A DNA stretch of 64,000 nt, taken from contig WPIO01000030.1 of NCBI GenBank assembly GCA_009760855.2, positions 3,300,001-3,364,000 on the forward strand, in the 5' to 3' direction. Below, one piece after another: positions 13,351 through 24,783 of this stretch (the stretch's first letter is position 1; each line of letters begins with the position of its first letter). The DNA comes from Cristatella mucedo (Eukaryota; Bryozoa; Phylactolaemata; Cristatellidae). Made by a program: the position numbers and the translations under genes. The notes below the pieces were generated by a model. It searched no databases, was not told the origin of the DNA, and was given only the letters and a program-made list of their open reading frames with translations.

Positions 13351-13639
13351 GCCGAGAGCAGAGAAACATTCAGCCTATCACGACTCGCACTGCTTCCGGC
13401 ATCAAAGGTCTACCGACAATGCCTACACACCTCTTACGAATGGCTGGTCAAGAACAGCAGCGCTGCAAAGCGTTCACTTTCTCTCAGGTCCTGTCTGCAG
13501 CCGAAGATGAGATACTGAACTTAATATAGCATTGGCGTTAAAACGTGCTAAGGCACAATATCGCACTAGCACTAGCTTTAAAGGGTACTGTTCGCTAACC
13601 GCGACTGAGACAGTGACAGTGAACGCTCATGCTTGCTTT

Positions 13640-13715
13640 GCAGCATATGTGAATTGCCTAGAAAGAGACCAAGTTTTCTGATGGCTCCATACAAACGTAT
13701 TATGGCTATTATTAA
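13640..13715 (+). repeat. LINE family A 3' tail
   Basis: Pattern GCCTAGAAAGAGACCAAGTT, then TCTGATGGC and TATTATTA, a diverged family A tail without coding sequence. Confidence 0.6.
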
Positions 13716-13832
13716 AAACTTCTCGGTCACGGCCATTGAGTTGTGTTTAGGGCATAAAAAAGCAATATTGTGAAGTAAAACAAATTAACTCTTTAGATGA
13801 TTTAACACGCTCATTTTAATAGCATGCAGAAC

Positions 13833-13960
13833 GGCCGTAGTGGCTATCACTCCCACTTGCAATGGGCAGTAAAGAATAGCCTGCTGTAGAACTCAAACCC
13901 GCGACCTGGTTCGTGAAGTGACCGCCGCACCTTACCCCTAAGCTAAGACCATGTAGCGAA
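13833..13960 (-). repeat. SINE-2 copy, old
   Basis: Reads GGCTATCACTCCCACTTGCA, GAACTCAAACCC (B box, reverse) and CACCTTACCCCTAAGC (A-box side). Diverged and truncated at the tail. Confidence 0.6.
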
Positions 13961-15689
13961 TCCCTTCAAAGAGTACCTGCTCAAGGAAACTCTTTAGCTC
14001 ATCGACAGCCACTCTAGGCTTCAGGATGGCTTTGTGGTAGCCCTTAGTTTTTTCGATTTGGTCTACAGCTGAGATGGGTCTTCTAAACAGCGATTACTAG
14101 CAGACCACAATTAGCTACTTTGTTCTCGCAGCAACTAGCTCTTTTTTCATTGTTTCAACAAGGTTAGCCAGTCGAGCTCAATCTGTTCTAGCCTTTACTG
14201 TGCAAGAAAGAATAGTAGCGTAGTCAGATGGAGCCTTTAGCAATACTTGACGTCGACCTCACGAATGGGAACTTTTAACCGACGGTATTTTCTCCCGTCA
14301 TCACCTCGCGACTGCTTTTATAGCGAAGCCATTTTTTATTTTGAACTTTGAGACAAATTTACTGCACCGTATTAGATGAAATAACTGTATCATCACATTC
14401 TCTGGTTCGCTTCTGCAATTGACAATTTAGTAATTCTCGGAATTGGCAGCACCAATTGCCTTCAAAATGCAGAGCTCAGAAAATACCGGAATATGAGGGA
14501 ATTCACCGATGCCACGGGCGTGTTAATTGTGCTCGGATGTCAATCATTGACTTTATAGGCGAGATGGGAACGTCTGAGGGGAAAAATTTACGACTAAAAG
14601 TGCTACCATAACTACTGAATGACCGTATCGTGAACCCTCACAAGAATGCTGCTAAAAGGTATTTGAAATGCAAGTAAATCGTGGGCGAGTCACTATTAAG
14701 GCTGGTGACCTGAGCTGCCGAAGAAAAAACTGGTAGAGAAATACGCTCCACAGAAGGCCTTAGCTTTAAAAAACGGCTAGGCGTGCATATCTCAAGAGTC
14801 TCGAGTTACATTCAAGACTTTCATGCATCCATTCTGCTAGAACAGTTAGTGACAGTTAAACATTGAGCAGCTTGCTTTTTTAGATTCGCGGTTGCCTCTA
14901 GTGCCGTTTCAGTTCACAGCAGTAGATGGTTGAATCTAGTTCGAAGTCTGTAAAAACGTGTTTGAAAACGTTTGAAATAAAATCAGGATTTCCTTTCTGT
15001 AAATAACCGGTGCCAGCGATGGCTTTCTTTACAAAAGCGAGTGCATTGAAATATAACGTATATCGATCGCAGCTCACACAAGACAGACGCTAATCAATAT
15101 CCTAATTATCCTAATTCTAAAGGCTAAATACATCAACAGCCTGAACCTACGGGTCTTACTATCTCTTTCACCCTTCACCAGATAGTCGTGCTACCTTACA
15201 ATACATTGCAGTATCACCTCAAAAAATAGACTATTTAAAATCTTTCAAAGAACCTCTGCAAGACATCTGATGGTGAAGATGTAAGATTGTTTAAAGTAAG
15301 TGGTGCATACTCAAACAAAACTCAATTTTATGCATACTAAACTTAGCACGTGGAAATTATTACTATAATAGTAATAATAAAACATTTATTTAACACCATA
15401 ATTTTTGCATACATAAGTATACAAACCATTTCACGGAAAAAGCAAATTGTATGCGAAATAAACTGGTTTGTCGCTTCTTTTTAGCATGCGAACCAACGTC
15501 ACGCTCTCTAAAGGATTTGAGCTTAGCTTAATCCAAAGGTAAATGACTCGATTCATGCGAGAAAATGATACGATGCGAAGCTTGATAACGACGTATTTGT
15601 TTTTATTAGTCCGCATAAAGAGCATCAACGCACGCTAGAAGTGATTCTGAGAACGCGACACATTTGACCAAGGTTATTTAAGGTCGATC
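13961..15689. other. Unique AT-rich intergenic DNA
   Basis: Nothing recognised. Confidence 0.5.
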
Positions 15690-16740
15690 CTTTGCGAACC
15701 TCGAATTCTCTCAACTCACTTGATGCATCTATTGATGACATCCGCACATGGATGGCAGCTAATTTTCTAAAACTAAATGATGATAAAACTAACTTATTAG
15801 TTATGGGCAAATCCAGTGTGATTCGGAAATTAGAAAAGCTGACGCTCAAAATTGGCTCTGCCAGCATATCTTCAGTTGAATCAGCTCGAAATCTAGGTGT
15901 CATGTTCCAAAGTGACCTCTCGTTAGACGACCACATCGGCTCCACAGTAAAATCTGCCTACTTTCAGCTAAATAACATAGCTGAAATTCGGGTTTGTTTA
16001 GATAAAGATACCACGTCCAAGTAGGTCCATGCATTTGTGACATCTCGTCTTGACTTCTGTAACTCACTGCTTGTTGGCCTACCGGCATGAGCAGTCAGGC
16101 GATTACAGTTGGTGCAAAATTCCGCAGCTAGGCTTGTCTGTCGTGAACGTTGCAGTTGCCACATCACACAACTTCTCGCCGACCTGCACTGGTTACCAGT
16201 CAAGAAACGGATCGACTTCAAGGTTTTGTCGCTCAATTTTAGATCACTTCATTCTTTCGCTCCAGCCAATCTCTCACGTCTACTCCCCCACCAGGCCAAG
16301 CATCGTACCACCCGCTTTTCGGAATCCAACAGTTTACCAATACCTCGTACAAACCTCAAATCCTTTGGAAACCATGCATTTAGTTCGTATGCTCCCAAAG
16401 TCTGGAACTCCCTCCCGACTTGCGTCAGAACATCCCCTGACCTGACCACATTTAGAAAGAACTTAAAAACACACCTATTTAGGACAGCATTTAGTGGGTC
16501 CCTGTGATTCGTCGTTCATGCGCTTATGCGTGCTGACACTGTGCATGCTGCCACTAACCACACTTGCATGCTGACTCTGTGCATATCAGCCCTAACCATG
16601 TTATTCATTTTGTTTATCAAGCATGATATTACTCACGATTCAATCGCGTTTCCCTTTGCAGCAAATGTAAAGCACCTAGAAAGAGATTGAGTTCTCTGAG
16701 GGCACTTTATCAAGTGCATTATTGTTATTATTATTATTAA
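15690..16740 (+). mobile_element. LINE family A, 3' third (RT C-terminus and 3' UTR)
   Basis: Translation gives IDDIRTWMAANFLKLNDDKT, SARNLGVMFQSDLSLDDHIG, LQLVQNSAARLVCRE, DLHWLPVKKRIDFKVLSL and PKVWNSLP, the palm-end, thumb and C-terminal blocks of L2-clade RT. A few stops and a frame change break it. The 3' UTR ends in GTAAAGCACCTAGAAAGAG...AGTTCTCT and ATT repeats. It closely resembles the 59663-60058 copy, so it is fairly young. Confidence 0.9.
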
Positions 16741-17005
16741 TGGTTAGCTCCTCTAGAAAAATCTTGGCTACGGACGGCAGCCGTAGGTGTACCTTACGGT
16801 ATAATGTTTTCCTGGAGCATCATAATATAGGAGCAGCAAAAACAATGCATGCTTCCATAGAACGCTGCATCCATACAAAGCACTGTTCACCTCAGATCTT
16901 AAATGACATCCTAATTACGCAAGCAGATAAACCCTACCCACGCCCAGACTTTGTCCTGCCAAATATGGCATGCCCAGTTTGTAGTACTGACTCGGGTCCG
17001 AAGAC

Positions 17006-17157
<152 letters not shown>

Positions 17158-17252
17158 AGCCCAGAAAGGCAGCAAGGAGTCTGAATTTGTGGCTCACCTT
17201 GCATTTATTGTCATCTGCATCTGACTACGTCAAGCCAGCCGCGCGCCTACTT

Positions 17253-17425
17253 TATAATAATAATAATAATATTGCACTTGATAAAGCGCCCTCAGAGAAC
17301 TTAATCTCTTTCTAGGCGCTTTACATTTGCTGCAAAGTGATGCGCAATAGAATAGTAAGTAAAATCATGCTTGAAAAACAAACAAAATGAATAACATGGT
17401 TAGTTTGTTGCTGCTGGAGCCACGA
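17253..17425 (-). repeat. LINE family A 3' UTR and tail
   Basis: AATAATAATATTGCACTTGA, then AAGCGCCCTCAGAGAACTTA, is the reverse complement of the family A end. The UTR continues to about 17425. It faces the tail at 16740 across the CTG tract. Confidence 0.85.
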
Positions 17426-17484
17426 TAGCTCCCCGTCGATCAGCGTATCCAGAGAAAATCTTTTACTCTAAGCCACAAGGTCTA

Positions 17485-17920
17485 AATGGTCATCAAGGCC
17501 ACGGCTTGACTCCTTCATATCTAGCTGAATGGCTGTATTAGCTTCGGCCACCCCCTGCCCTCAGGTCCAGGTCTGCGGACAATAAGCTAGCTGTTCTATT
17601 CCTTCGCTTAAAGACAGTTGGCTACAGAACCTTGTGCCGTGTAGGTCAGGCTCTGTGTAAACCACTTCCACAATGCGTATGCAACGACCTCTACTCTCTT
17701 TCAGTCGACAGCGGCAAATTTTTTCACCCGACGTAGACCATTGGTTCCACCCTACTAACTTCCTCCACTGACCTCTTTACCTGGCTAAGCTTCTGACTTT
17801 CTCTTGGTTGCGCGAGATGAAGTCCGTGGGTTACTCTACGCGCACGGAAAGCTACTTGGGCTTTGCGTGCGCTACAGAAAACTCTCCACCGCGACACCCG
17901 CTAAGTTGCTATACATTACT
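17485..17920 (+). mobile_element. LINE family B 3' end
   Basis: The CACGGCTTGACTCCTTCATA start codes HGLTPSYLAEW, then NKLAVLFLRLKTVGYR-like, then the UTR motif GAGATGAAGTCCGTGGG. Diverged from the copies at 23.8 and 56 kb. Confidence 0.75.
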
Positions 17921-18002
17921 TTACGAAGGTGAAAGTGACCGGCGTAATCCCCGCGCCAATTATGTCTGGTGGAAAAACTGCACGCAGCAGTTTAAAAAAA
18001 CT

Positions 18003-18096
18003 CCCCTCAATTACACCCCACCGTAGCCAAAATTACATAGCCAAAATTCACCGTAGCCAAAATTCCCTCAATTACACCCCACCGTAGCCAAAATCG
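18003..18096 (+). repeat. Short imperfect tandem duplication
   Basis: CCCTCAATTACACCCCACCG then TAGCCAAAAT occurs twice about 61 bases apart, with a third partial CACCGTAGCCAAAATT between. Confidence 0.9.
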
Positions 18097-18213
18097 CGGA
18101 AATTTGACGCTCAGCTGAAAGTGCGCCGCCTTAACTCGTGCGCTGAGATATTCCACTAGCGAGACCTAGCGAGACCTAGAGTCAGCAACGATGGCCCCGT
18201 ACCCTGTTTAGTG

Positions 18214-18280
18214 CTTGTACAGCAGGAATGACCACAGTATCAGCCATTGGCTGATACTGTGGACATTACTGCTGTACAAG
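18214..18280. repeat. 67-bp near-perfect palindrome
   Basis: Two 33-base arms starting CTTGTACAGCAG and meeting at CAGCCATTGGCTG pair with only two mismatches around a single central base. Single-stranded DNA or RNA would form a long hairpin. No flanking element is recognised. Confidence 0.95.
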
Positions 18281-18300
18281 CTCTGAGGCCCCTTTTTTCT

Positions 18301-19853
18301 AGCTTTCCAAACCCGCATCGCCGAGTGCGCTCAGTACTGTGGCTTAGACGAACAGTTTGTTAACGATGCAGATGACATCGACGCATTTAGAGACCAGTAC
18401 TGACCCCGCTAGCCGGACTGCTTGCTTAAAAATAAAACAACCAATTTTTGAAACGCTAGCATTGTTTTGTGCTGATCTCTCTAGCTCCCCAGTTTCGAGG
18501 CATCACTAACGCTATTCCAGCTACCCGAATACCCTATGAAGTCAGATTGGTGAAGCCGCATCGACCTCCCACTTCATAGATTATCCCATGGGGGTTACAC
18601 CGTTAAAAATGGCGCCAAGAGAGACCTTTTTTGGAGTGATACTGGCTTACAATGTTTCAGCCTCGACTGTGCACTGCAAGGTAAAGGTTCTTTCTCATTT
18701 ACTCAAAGCAATAAAATCTTGTACAATCAACTGCATCACGGCCAGCACTCCTAATTACATGTCGCATTCCTCAATAAACTACGGTCACATTGCTTGACTT
18801 AAACGTAACCGATTAATAAGATAAAAATAAGTTTGTATGAATGTAAGGATTCTTCAAGGTACGAAAGTCAAGTTTAAAGACACTTGAGAATGAGTACAGC
18901 ATGCGGACGATTTTTACACCTAAGCTTGATATCGCTTTCCTAGGTTTTTTGTAGCTAAAATATCAATTATTGCTAAGTTTCATTTCGATGTAATTATATT
19001 TCGCTGCAATGTGAAACTAATGAGAAAACTAACTGAATAGGTATAGAAATCTTGGCACGTGCTCTCTAAGCACATTGTTCAAATAGCCAAAGTCAAGGAA
19101 GCTCAGATAACCTCAAAACTAATCGGAAAACTTTAAAATAGTTCGCAGGCGAAGCTCTAACTCCGAAGAGATGCGGTTTTCAAACCCTAATATCCCAAAA
19201 ACCTCGGTGCAGAGCTGCATAGCACCATCAGACAGTCACAGTGTACAGTAGCAGCCTTTCGGTCTCACTGCCAAAAGAGTGACCAAAGGCGAGCGTGACG
19301 CGAGCGCGACGCGAGCGAGCTGCAAAATGGAAGCGGCGGGCGCGCAGAGCGACGCTTCTTGTCTACTTCTGTAGCCATTTAATTAGTATTCCCTTAACCA
19401 TACTAGACCATCACATGCGGGAATTCCTAGGCTTACAGCACCTGCCGCCGACTTCGGATGGAATGCAATTCAGACTTTGTAGCCTAAAGCTCGAAACTAG
19501 ATCAGACAGCTTAGAGTATCTTAAGGCTGCGTGCGCAACGTTACGAACGGCCAGCAGCGGCTCCTGGACCAAAGTCAGCCAAGGTGACAAACGCAGCGCA
19601 CGTAACGGTGCAAAGCCTCGACAGACGCGTGACAGATGGCGGTGGAGCTGGCGACTCAAAGCACGGCTTGCGAGTCCCATCCTGTTCCCCCAATCACGCA
19701 GGTATGCTGACGCTAGCAGGTCACTGCAGCAATGGGGCGCGCTCTTACCTCGATTTAACAAGTCCATAACGTTAGCAGAGATCCGTCTGCCTATTAGACA
19801 TCCATGGAGGATCATATCTGCTCAACCTGCAGCATTAAAAAACAAAAAAATCC
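18301..19853. other. Intergenic DNA with one unrecognised 189-codon frame
   Basis: The plus frame 19295-19864 is the longest non-repeat frame in the left half. It begins with Arg/Ala-rich codons and runs into SINE-2 at its end. No domain is recognised. It may be chance in GC-rich DNA. A second start in gcaaaATGgaagc near 19327 opens only a 15-codon frame. Confidence 0.3.
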
Positions 19854-20021
19854 TAGCTGATTAAACAGCCTCTTTTTGTATAGCGACAGAAGAGCCCTTA
19901 CGGCTATCACCACCGCTTGCAGTGGCGATAAAGAATCGCCCACCGCAGGAATCGAACCCACGACCTCGGGACCGAGGTCGTGAAAGCAACCGCCTTACCT
20001 GGTGTGCCATCACGGCTCACC
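19854..20021 (-). repeat. SINE-2 copy (tRNA-derived)
   Basis: The reverse complement gives A-box-like TGGCACACCAGGTAAGG, an exact-looking B box GGGTTCGATTCC, then a body with GCGGTGGTGATAGCCGTAAG and the end AATCAGCTAGGA plus T-rich. About 168 bp. Confidence 0.85.
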
Positions 20022-20728
20022 AACTAGGGCAGCACTCACTTCAAAGTCCGAAGTGCATTGATTAACTATTGCTTCAAATGTCTAGCTAAGCTACCTAAGC
20101 AATAATTTAGGACATATCCAGCTGCTAAAACCTGCACCTGTTAAAATATGCGCGTGCACGAGTGTGTAAGTCTATCCCGTAAATGCAAGTCACCGACGTT
20201 GTTCGCTTTGCTATATTTGTAGTGCTACTACGACTGTACGACTTTGAAGAGTGCTGTATCAAGCAGTCAAAGGAGATAATTTACTAATTTGCATGCCTAA
20301 GTTTACAGTGTGCACTCCCACTATTGAAACTGAGCACTGATTTGTGCAAGAAATTATGGAAGTGTGAAATAGTGTTGAGCTGGCTTTTACTATCGTTATT
20401 TGATTACGTATATAAACGCTGTGGAGGTTATCTCTCAGAGCAACAAATAAAAATGAAAAGGTTTACCGGTAGAGTCAGCGTTGGTGATGGTCTGCCGATC
20501 GGTAAGTTATAGAGGCTGAGCCGTTGTGCAGCTATGCGCAAGTTCACGTGTAATTTCCTCGAGATGCTTCGCGGGCTGACGCTTTCAACGCAATTTCTCA
20601 CGGGTATACTGCACCTCCTCCATTTAGGTGAACCTAGCAACGGATGGCTGGCCGAGGTTTCTCGCGTGGTCAAAACTCTGGAGCGAAGTCACTCACAGCA
20701 GGGCTATTTGCTAATTAGCAACTAAGCA
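20022..20728. other. Unique intergenic DNA
   Basis: No gene or repeat recognised. Confidence 0.5.
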
Positions 20729-20873
20729 AGTCTGGTTTGGCCGATGGGTTAAGGTGCTCGCCCCGACCAAGGTCTGGCCGTGGTCGTGGGCTCAAGCCCC
20801 GTGGCATATGTGAAGTGCCTGAATAGATCAGGTTATCTTGGTGCGCTATACAAATGAATTATATTTTATTTTG
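20729..20873 (+). repeat. SINE-1 copy
   Basis: TGGTTTGGCCGATGGGTTAA, then GGGCTCAAGCCCC, GTGAAGTGCCTGAATAGA and GCTATACAAATGAATTATAT. Confidence 0.85.
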
Positions 20874-21500
20874 TATCCAAGTCCAAGAAAGAAAGACTCT
20901 AATCTGATTCGATCGATAGGCTGCTCGTTAGTTGCTAGAGTTGATGATTTATAGGCGCTCACCTAATTCTTCGGTGTGTGGCCTGAGTGCAGGAAGGCGT
21001 GCAGCTTGGAGTCTAATGGCACGGCCGCCGCACGGCTGGCCGGCCCGCCGTTGACGCGGCGTGGCCTGCCCTTGATGAGCCGAGCTCACCCTTGACGTTG
21101 CGTAGTCCACCCTGGCAGGGAGACCGGGGCGAGCGAAATGGCTAGGGCAGTTGGAACGCGTGCGCTGTTACGCTGCGAGCGTCAGACGAATGCGCGGTTG
21201 TTGATGCCCCCTCGGTGTTTGCGCGTCGTTGCTTTGTGCACCGGTAATTACATTGCGGCAACAATAAGGGTTGCAGTGTGCTTGGTCTTGCATGTAATCT
21301 TTCTTGGGTTCGCAAAATACATTGCTAGGTTCATTAAAATGTATTGGCCATGTTTTTCCCGTTCTTAAAAACCTAAAAGAAAAAATGTAATGCTTACTCA
21401 CCTCATGGTGATTTATCCTTGCGGATTATTTATGCTTGCGCCATTGAACCGAGTGAGAATGCATCTTCCCGTGCGGGCCATTAAAAAATATATCTATGAC
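20874..21500. other. Intergenic, GC-rich part at 20990-21200
   Basis: A GC-rich stretch around 21000-21140 contains GGCCGCCGCACGGCTGGCCG-like repeats. No frame is recognised. Confidence 0.4.
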
Positions 21501-21629
21501 ATTTGCACAGCACCGAACGAGAGATCAATCTCTATCCAGGCGCTTCGCGTATGCCGCTTGGCTTGTGCCCACGACCGCCGTCGTCGAAGACGAGCACCCT
21601 AATCCCTAGGCCAAGCCAGGCCTTTCAAC
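21501..21629 (-). repeat. SINE-1 copy, partial
   Basis: ATTTGCACAGCACCGAACGA, then ATCTCTATCCAGGCGCTTCG, TTGTGCCCACGACC and CTAATCCCTAGGCCAAGCCA follow the SINE-1 order in reverse. Confidence 0.65.
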
Positions 21630-21983
21630 ACGGTCGCGTTGCGATGAATGAATGGGGTGTAGCAGTGGCCTCTGCGCTTGATTGAGCCCTCGGGCTGTAA
21701 GCACAGCGTCGTACGTCGCGTACTTCGTACGTCGTCCTTGTCGAACTCGCGACGAATACCGTCGAAGCACTCGAAGCCTCGGAGCACGCCTAGTGACCTG
21801 TGGGGTGGCAGCTAAACGCGCCGGTGGGCCAGAGCTAGCGCGGAGCGTTGCGGTAACGAACAGCGCCCCTACTTTGAGATAGCGAGTCCATTTCCGAAGC
21901 CCAGAGAAGTCTATTCAGCAGCGATGCGTTGTTATAAGCGTCCAGCATGTGCCATGGCGTACATAAGCTCTTCTTTTGAAGCC

Positions 21984-21992
21984 TATATAAGG
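21984..21992 (+). promoter_or_regulatory. TATA-like box
   Basis: TATATAAGG in a non-repeat context, with GTTTAGTTCTCC about 25-30 bases downstream. It could be a promoter of an unseen gene or of an old element; nothing downstream confirms it. Confidence 0.18.
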
Positions 21993-22129
21993 TGACCAGG
22001 TAGACGTTTAGTTCTCCGCCGGCACAGTGCAAATGCGTTCCTCCTAGTATTACCTCTCCTGGACTACCGCAGCACTGCAACGGCGGCGCTAGGTAAACGA
22101 GCCAACTAATAGGGGTAATTATTGTTCGC

Positions 22130-22535
22130 GACTATGCGACTATTCGACTATTCGAACGTTTATTGCCGAGGCCAAATAAAAAGCCGGTGCCCTGAGATAG
22201 GCGGGCAGTATCAATCTGTAGCAGCGAATACAAATATTTCTGCGTTACGTTATGAAAAGCCCTAAAGTTCACGCAGCGTCTAATAGTAGCATCTTTCTTC
22301 TCAGCTAACACTACAGAAGAGGACCAAGGGCTGGATGATTTTTCTACAACACTATGTTTCACATAATTACCCATGACTTTCTCGAGTTCCTCTCGACGGT
22401 TCGGTTGTGGGCGTCTACGGTGATGCTTAATTGGTACGCGGTTGATTGTATTAATCGTGCGATCAACTAAATCAGTGTATTCCATGTCGTTGTCACTTGA
22501 AGAAAACACGTCTGCATAGCACACGAGAAACAACC
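22130..22535 (-). mobile_element. Ty3/Gypsy LTR-retrotransposon fossil, RT fragment
   Basis: The minus strand codes the start of a Ty3/Gypsy reverse transcriptase, recognised by the SSPWSSSVVLAEKKD block. It is an isolated, broken fragment of about 400 bases. No LTRs, gag, integrase or envelope were seen beside it. It looks old. Confidence 0.8.
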
Positions 22536-22539
22536 AAAA

Positions 22540-23486
22540 TTATGAGGATTCTTCTATTGTCAAGTGAGCAGTACAGAGTACCAGTACCTGAGTACAGCAG
22601 TACCAGACGGATATCATCAAGGTAATTTGAAAACTCACCTTTTGTATCTTTCAACCTTTACATCGTCTGCCTCATGAGCTTACACACATATTCCCAGGAC
22701 CACATCGGTTCTGAGAGTTCACGCTTCATCAAACACATTTCCCCTTAATGACTGTCATGATCACCTATCTCATATCCATCAAACTTTGTCCACCATCAAA
22801 CCATATTCCAACTCGTATATCCTATCGCCCTTTATTAACCTGCAAGCCCCCTCTGACACGCGATTCATTATGCACCACACCACTTGCTCAGATCGAGAAG
22901 GTGTACCTATTGAGCGGAAATTGCTGACACTGCAACTATCTGCCCCAATGATTGACAAGACGCTAATCTATTTTCGTCCACATCTTAGAGATTTACTCCA
23001 GCTCGCCTGGAGATTAAATGATCTAAATCAAAGATGTACGCGTCATTCATGTCGACTGCACAGAACTTCGGGTATCGCGCGGTACCACCTATGCACATCT
23101 TGACGTCCTTATGGTACCACAATTGATTGTATTGCACCGTAACATCACCGAGATGCTCCAAGGCCTTTATCATTCCACCAGGGCTCGTAAATTGACACTA
23201 GTAACCTATAACTCCGAAACAGTCTCAACTACCATTTGGCACGTTCTTTCACTATTTTTTCTCAAACCAACAGGATCTGAAACTAAGTATATATGCTCAT
23301 TAGCGATACTGGGACCAACTTACCAACGTTTGTTATGTGTTTCACAGAATCAACCAAGGCAATCTATAACGATGTTACTTAATAACCAAGTCCTGCTAGA
23401 CCACCTCTCAACTCGCCCGGGCATCACTGTCACAGCACTACAATTGTTCAGGTACTACGTCAGCGGGAGACTCAGGAGCATTGATG
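22540..23486. other. Unassigned sequence
   Basis: Short broken frames on both strands, none recognised. It could be the worn body of the LINE whose tail follows. Confidence 0.4.
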
Positions 23487-23535
23487 TAAAGCGCCTAGAA
23501 AGAGATTAAGTTCTCTGAGGGCGCTTTATTAAGTA

Positions 23536-23566
<31 letters not shown>

Positions 23567-23570
23567 GATG
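23487..23570 (+). repeat. LINE family A 3' tail with ATT repeats
   Basis: GTAAAGCGCCTAGAAAGAGA, TTAAGTTCTCTGAGGGCGCT and (ATT)n form a near-consensus family A end. Confidence 0.85.
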
Positions 23571-23574
23571 TGAA

Positions 23575-23770
23575 CGGACGAAGATCACTCAAAGAACTAT
23601 TGAAGTATGGGGTACCTAAGAGCACTGCGTTTGGTCCCATTCTTTTCACAGTTATACTCTCCTCTCACCGATGTGATCAGTAAGCATAACCTAAGCTTTG
23701 ACTTCTATGCAGATGACACTTAGCTGTATTTTTACTTTGATCCTTCTTAGGTCTCTAGTATACAGAGCAA
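23575..23770 (+). mobile_element. LINE RT palm fragment
   Basis: Codes YGVPKSTAFGPILFTVI and, after a frame break, KHNLSFDFYADDT, the GVPQGS and YADD palm motifs of L2/CR1 RT. Confidence 0.8.
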
Positions 23771-24248
23771 AGTTCTTACGCTGACCCATAGGGCCCGCCA
23801 CGGCTTGGCTCCTTCATACCTAGCTGAACTGCTGCATCAGTTTCAGCCTGTTCGCGCCCTCAGGTCCTGTGTGGACAATAAATTAGCTGTCCCATTTCTC
23901 CGCTTAAAGACAGTTGGCGACAGAAGCTTTAGCTCTGCAGGTCCTAGACTGTGGAACTCGCTTCCACAATTCTTACGCAACGACATCTACTCTCCAACTG
24001 CCGACTGTGGCACATCTTTTTCAGCGGTCCTGAACTGCTACTTCTATGCTACTCACTACCTCAACTGATCTCCTGACTCTGCTATGCTTCCCACTTTCTC
24101 TTTGTTGCGTGAGACGAAGTCTGTTGGCTACCGAATGCGCACCGAAAGCCGCTTAGGCTGTGAGTACGCTATACAAAACTCTCCTGCGCAACACCCACAT
24201 GGTCTTTATGACTTTGTGGAGTTACTGACGGAGATACATTACGTTGAA
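23771..24248 (+). mobile_element. LINE family B 3' end
   Basis: Codes GLAPSYLAELLHQFQPVR, LKTVGDRSFSSAGPRLWNSL and PQFLRND, the RT C-terminus. The UTR ends CGGAGATACATTACG. The join to the preceding palm fragment may mark a mosaic or a nested insertion. Confidence 0.8.
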
Positions 24249-24460
24249 TTATTTCAACTCCCTTTTTGTGTGCATTACTGACATTCGCACATGGATGGAA
24301 GCCAAACTTCCCAAATTAAATGACGATAAAACCAACTTACTAGTTATGGCCAAACCAAGTGAGACTCGGAAATTATAACTAAATGCTGAAGATCTCCTGT
24401 TCCATCTGCACGAAATCCAGGCGTCCTGTTCCATAGCGATCTTTCACTAAAGAAAAATCT

Positions 24461-24628
24461 TAGCTGATTTAACAGCCTCATTTTTATAGCGCAGAAGAAC
24501 CTTATCGGCTATCGCTACCGCTTGCAGTTCGAAATAAAAAAAAACTCCCAACTTTGCAGGATTTGAACCCACGACTTCGGTCGTATGGAGCGAGCACCTT
24601 ACTTCCTGGGCTATCTATCTTACTGGCC
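24461..24628 (-). repeat. SINE-2 variant, left arm of an inverted pair
   Basis: TAGCTGATTTAACAGCCTCA, then GATTTGAACCCACGAC (B box, reverse) and CGTATGGAGCGAGCACCTTA. The variant words CGTATGGAGCGAGC are shared only with the right arm. Confidence 0.85.
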
Positions 24629-24783
24629 GTGATAACCCAGGAGATAAGGTGCTCGCTCCATACGACCGAGATCGTGGGTTCAAATCCTGCAGTGGGCGAT
24701 ACATTATCGCTAACTGCTAGCGGTGAGGATAGCTGTTAGGACTCTTCTGTCGCTATGTAAATGAGGCTGCTAAATCAGCTAAT
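24625..24783 (+). repeat. SINE-2 variant, right arm of an inverted pair
   Basis: ATAACCCAGGAGATAAGGTG, then CTCGCTCCATACGACCGAGA, GTGGGTTCAAATCC and CTGCTAAATCAGCTAAT. It is the reverse complement of the left arm, with the closest match near the centre. Confidence 0.85.
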
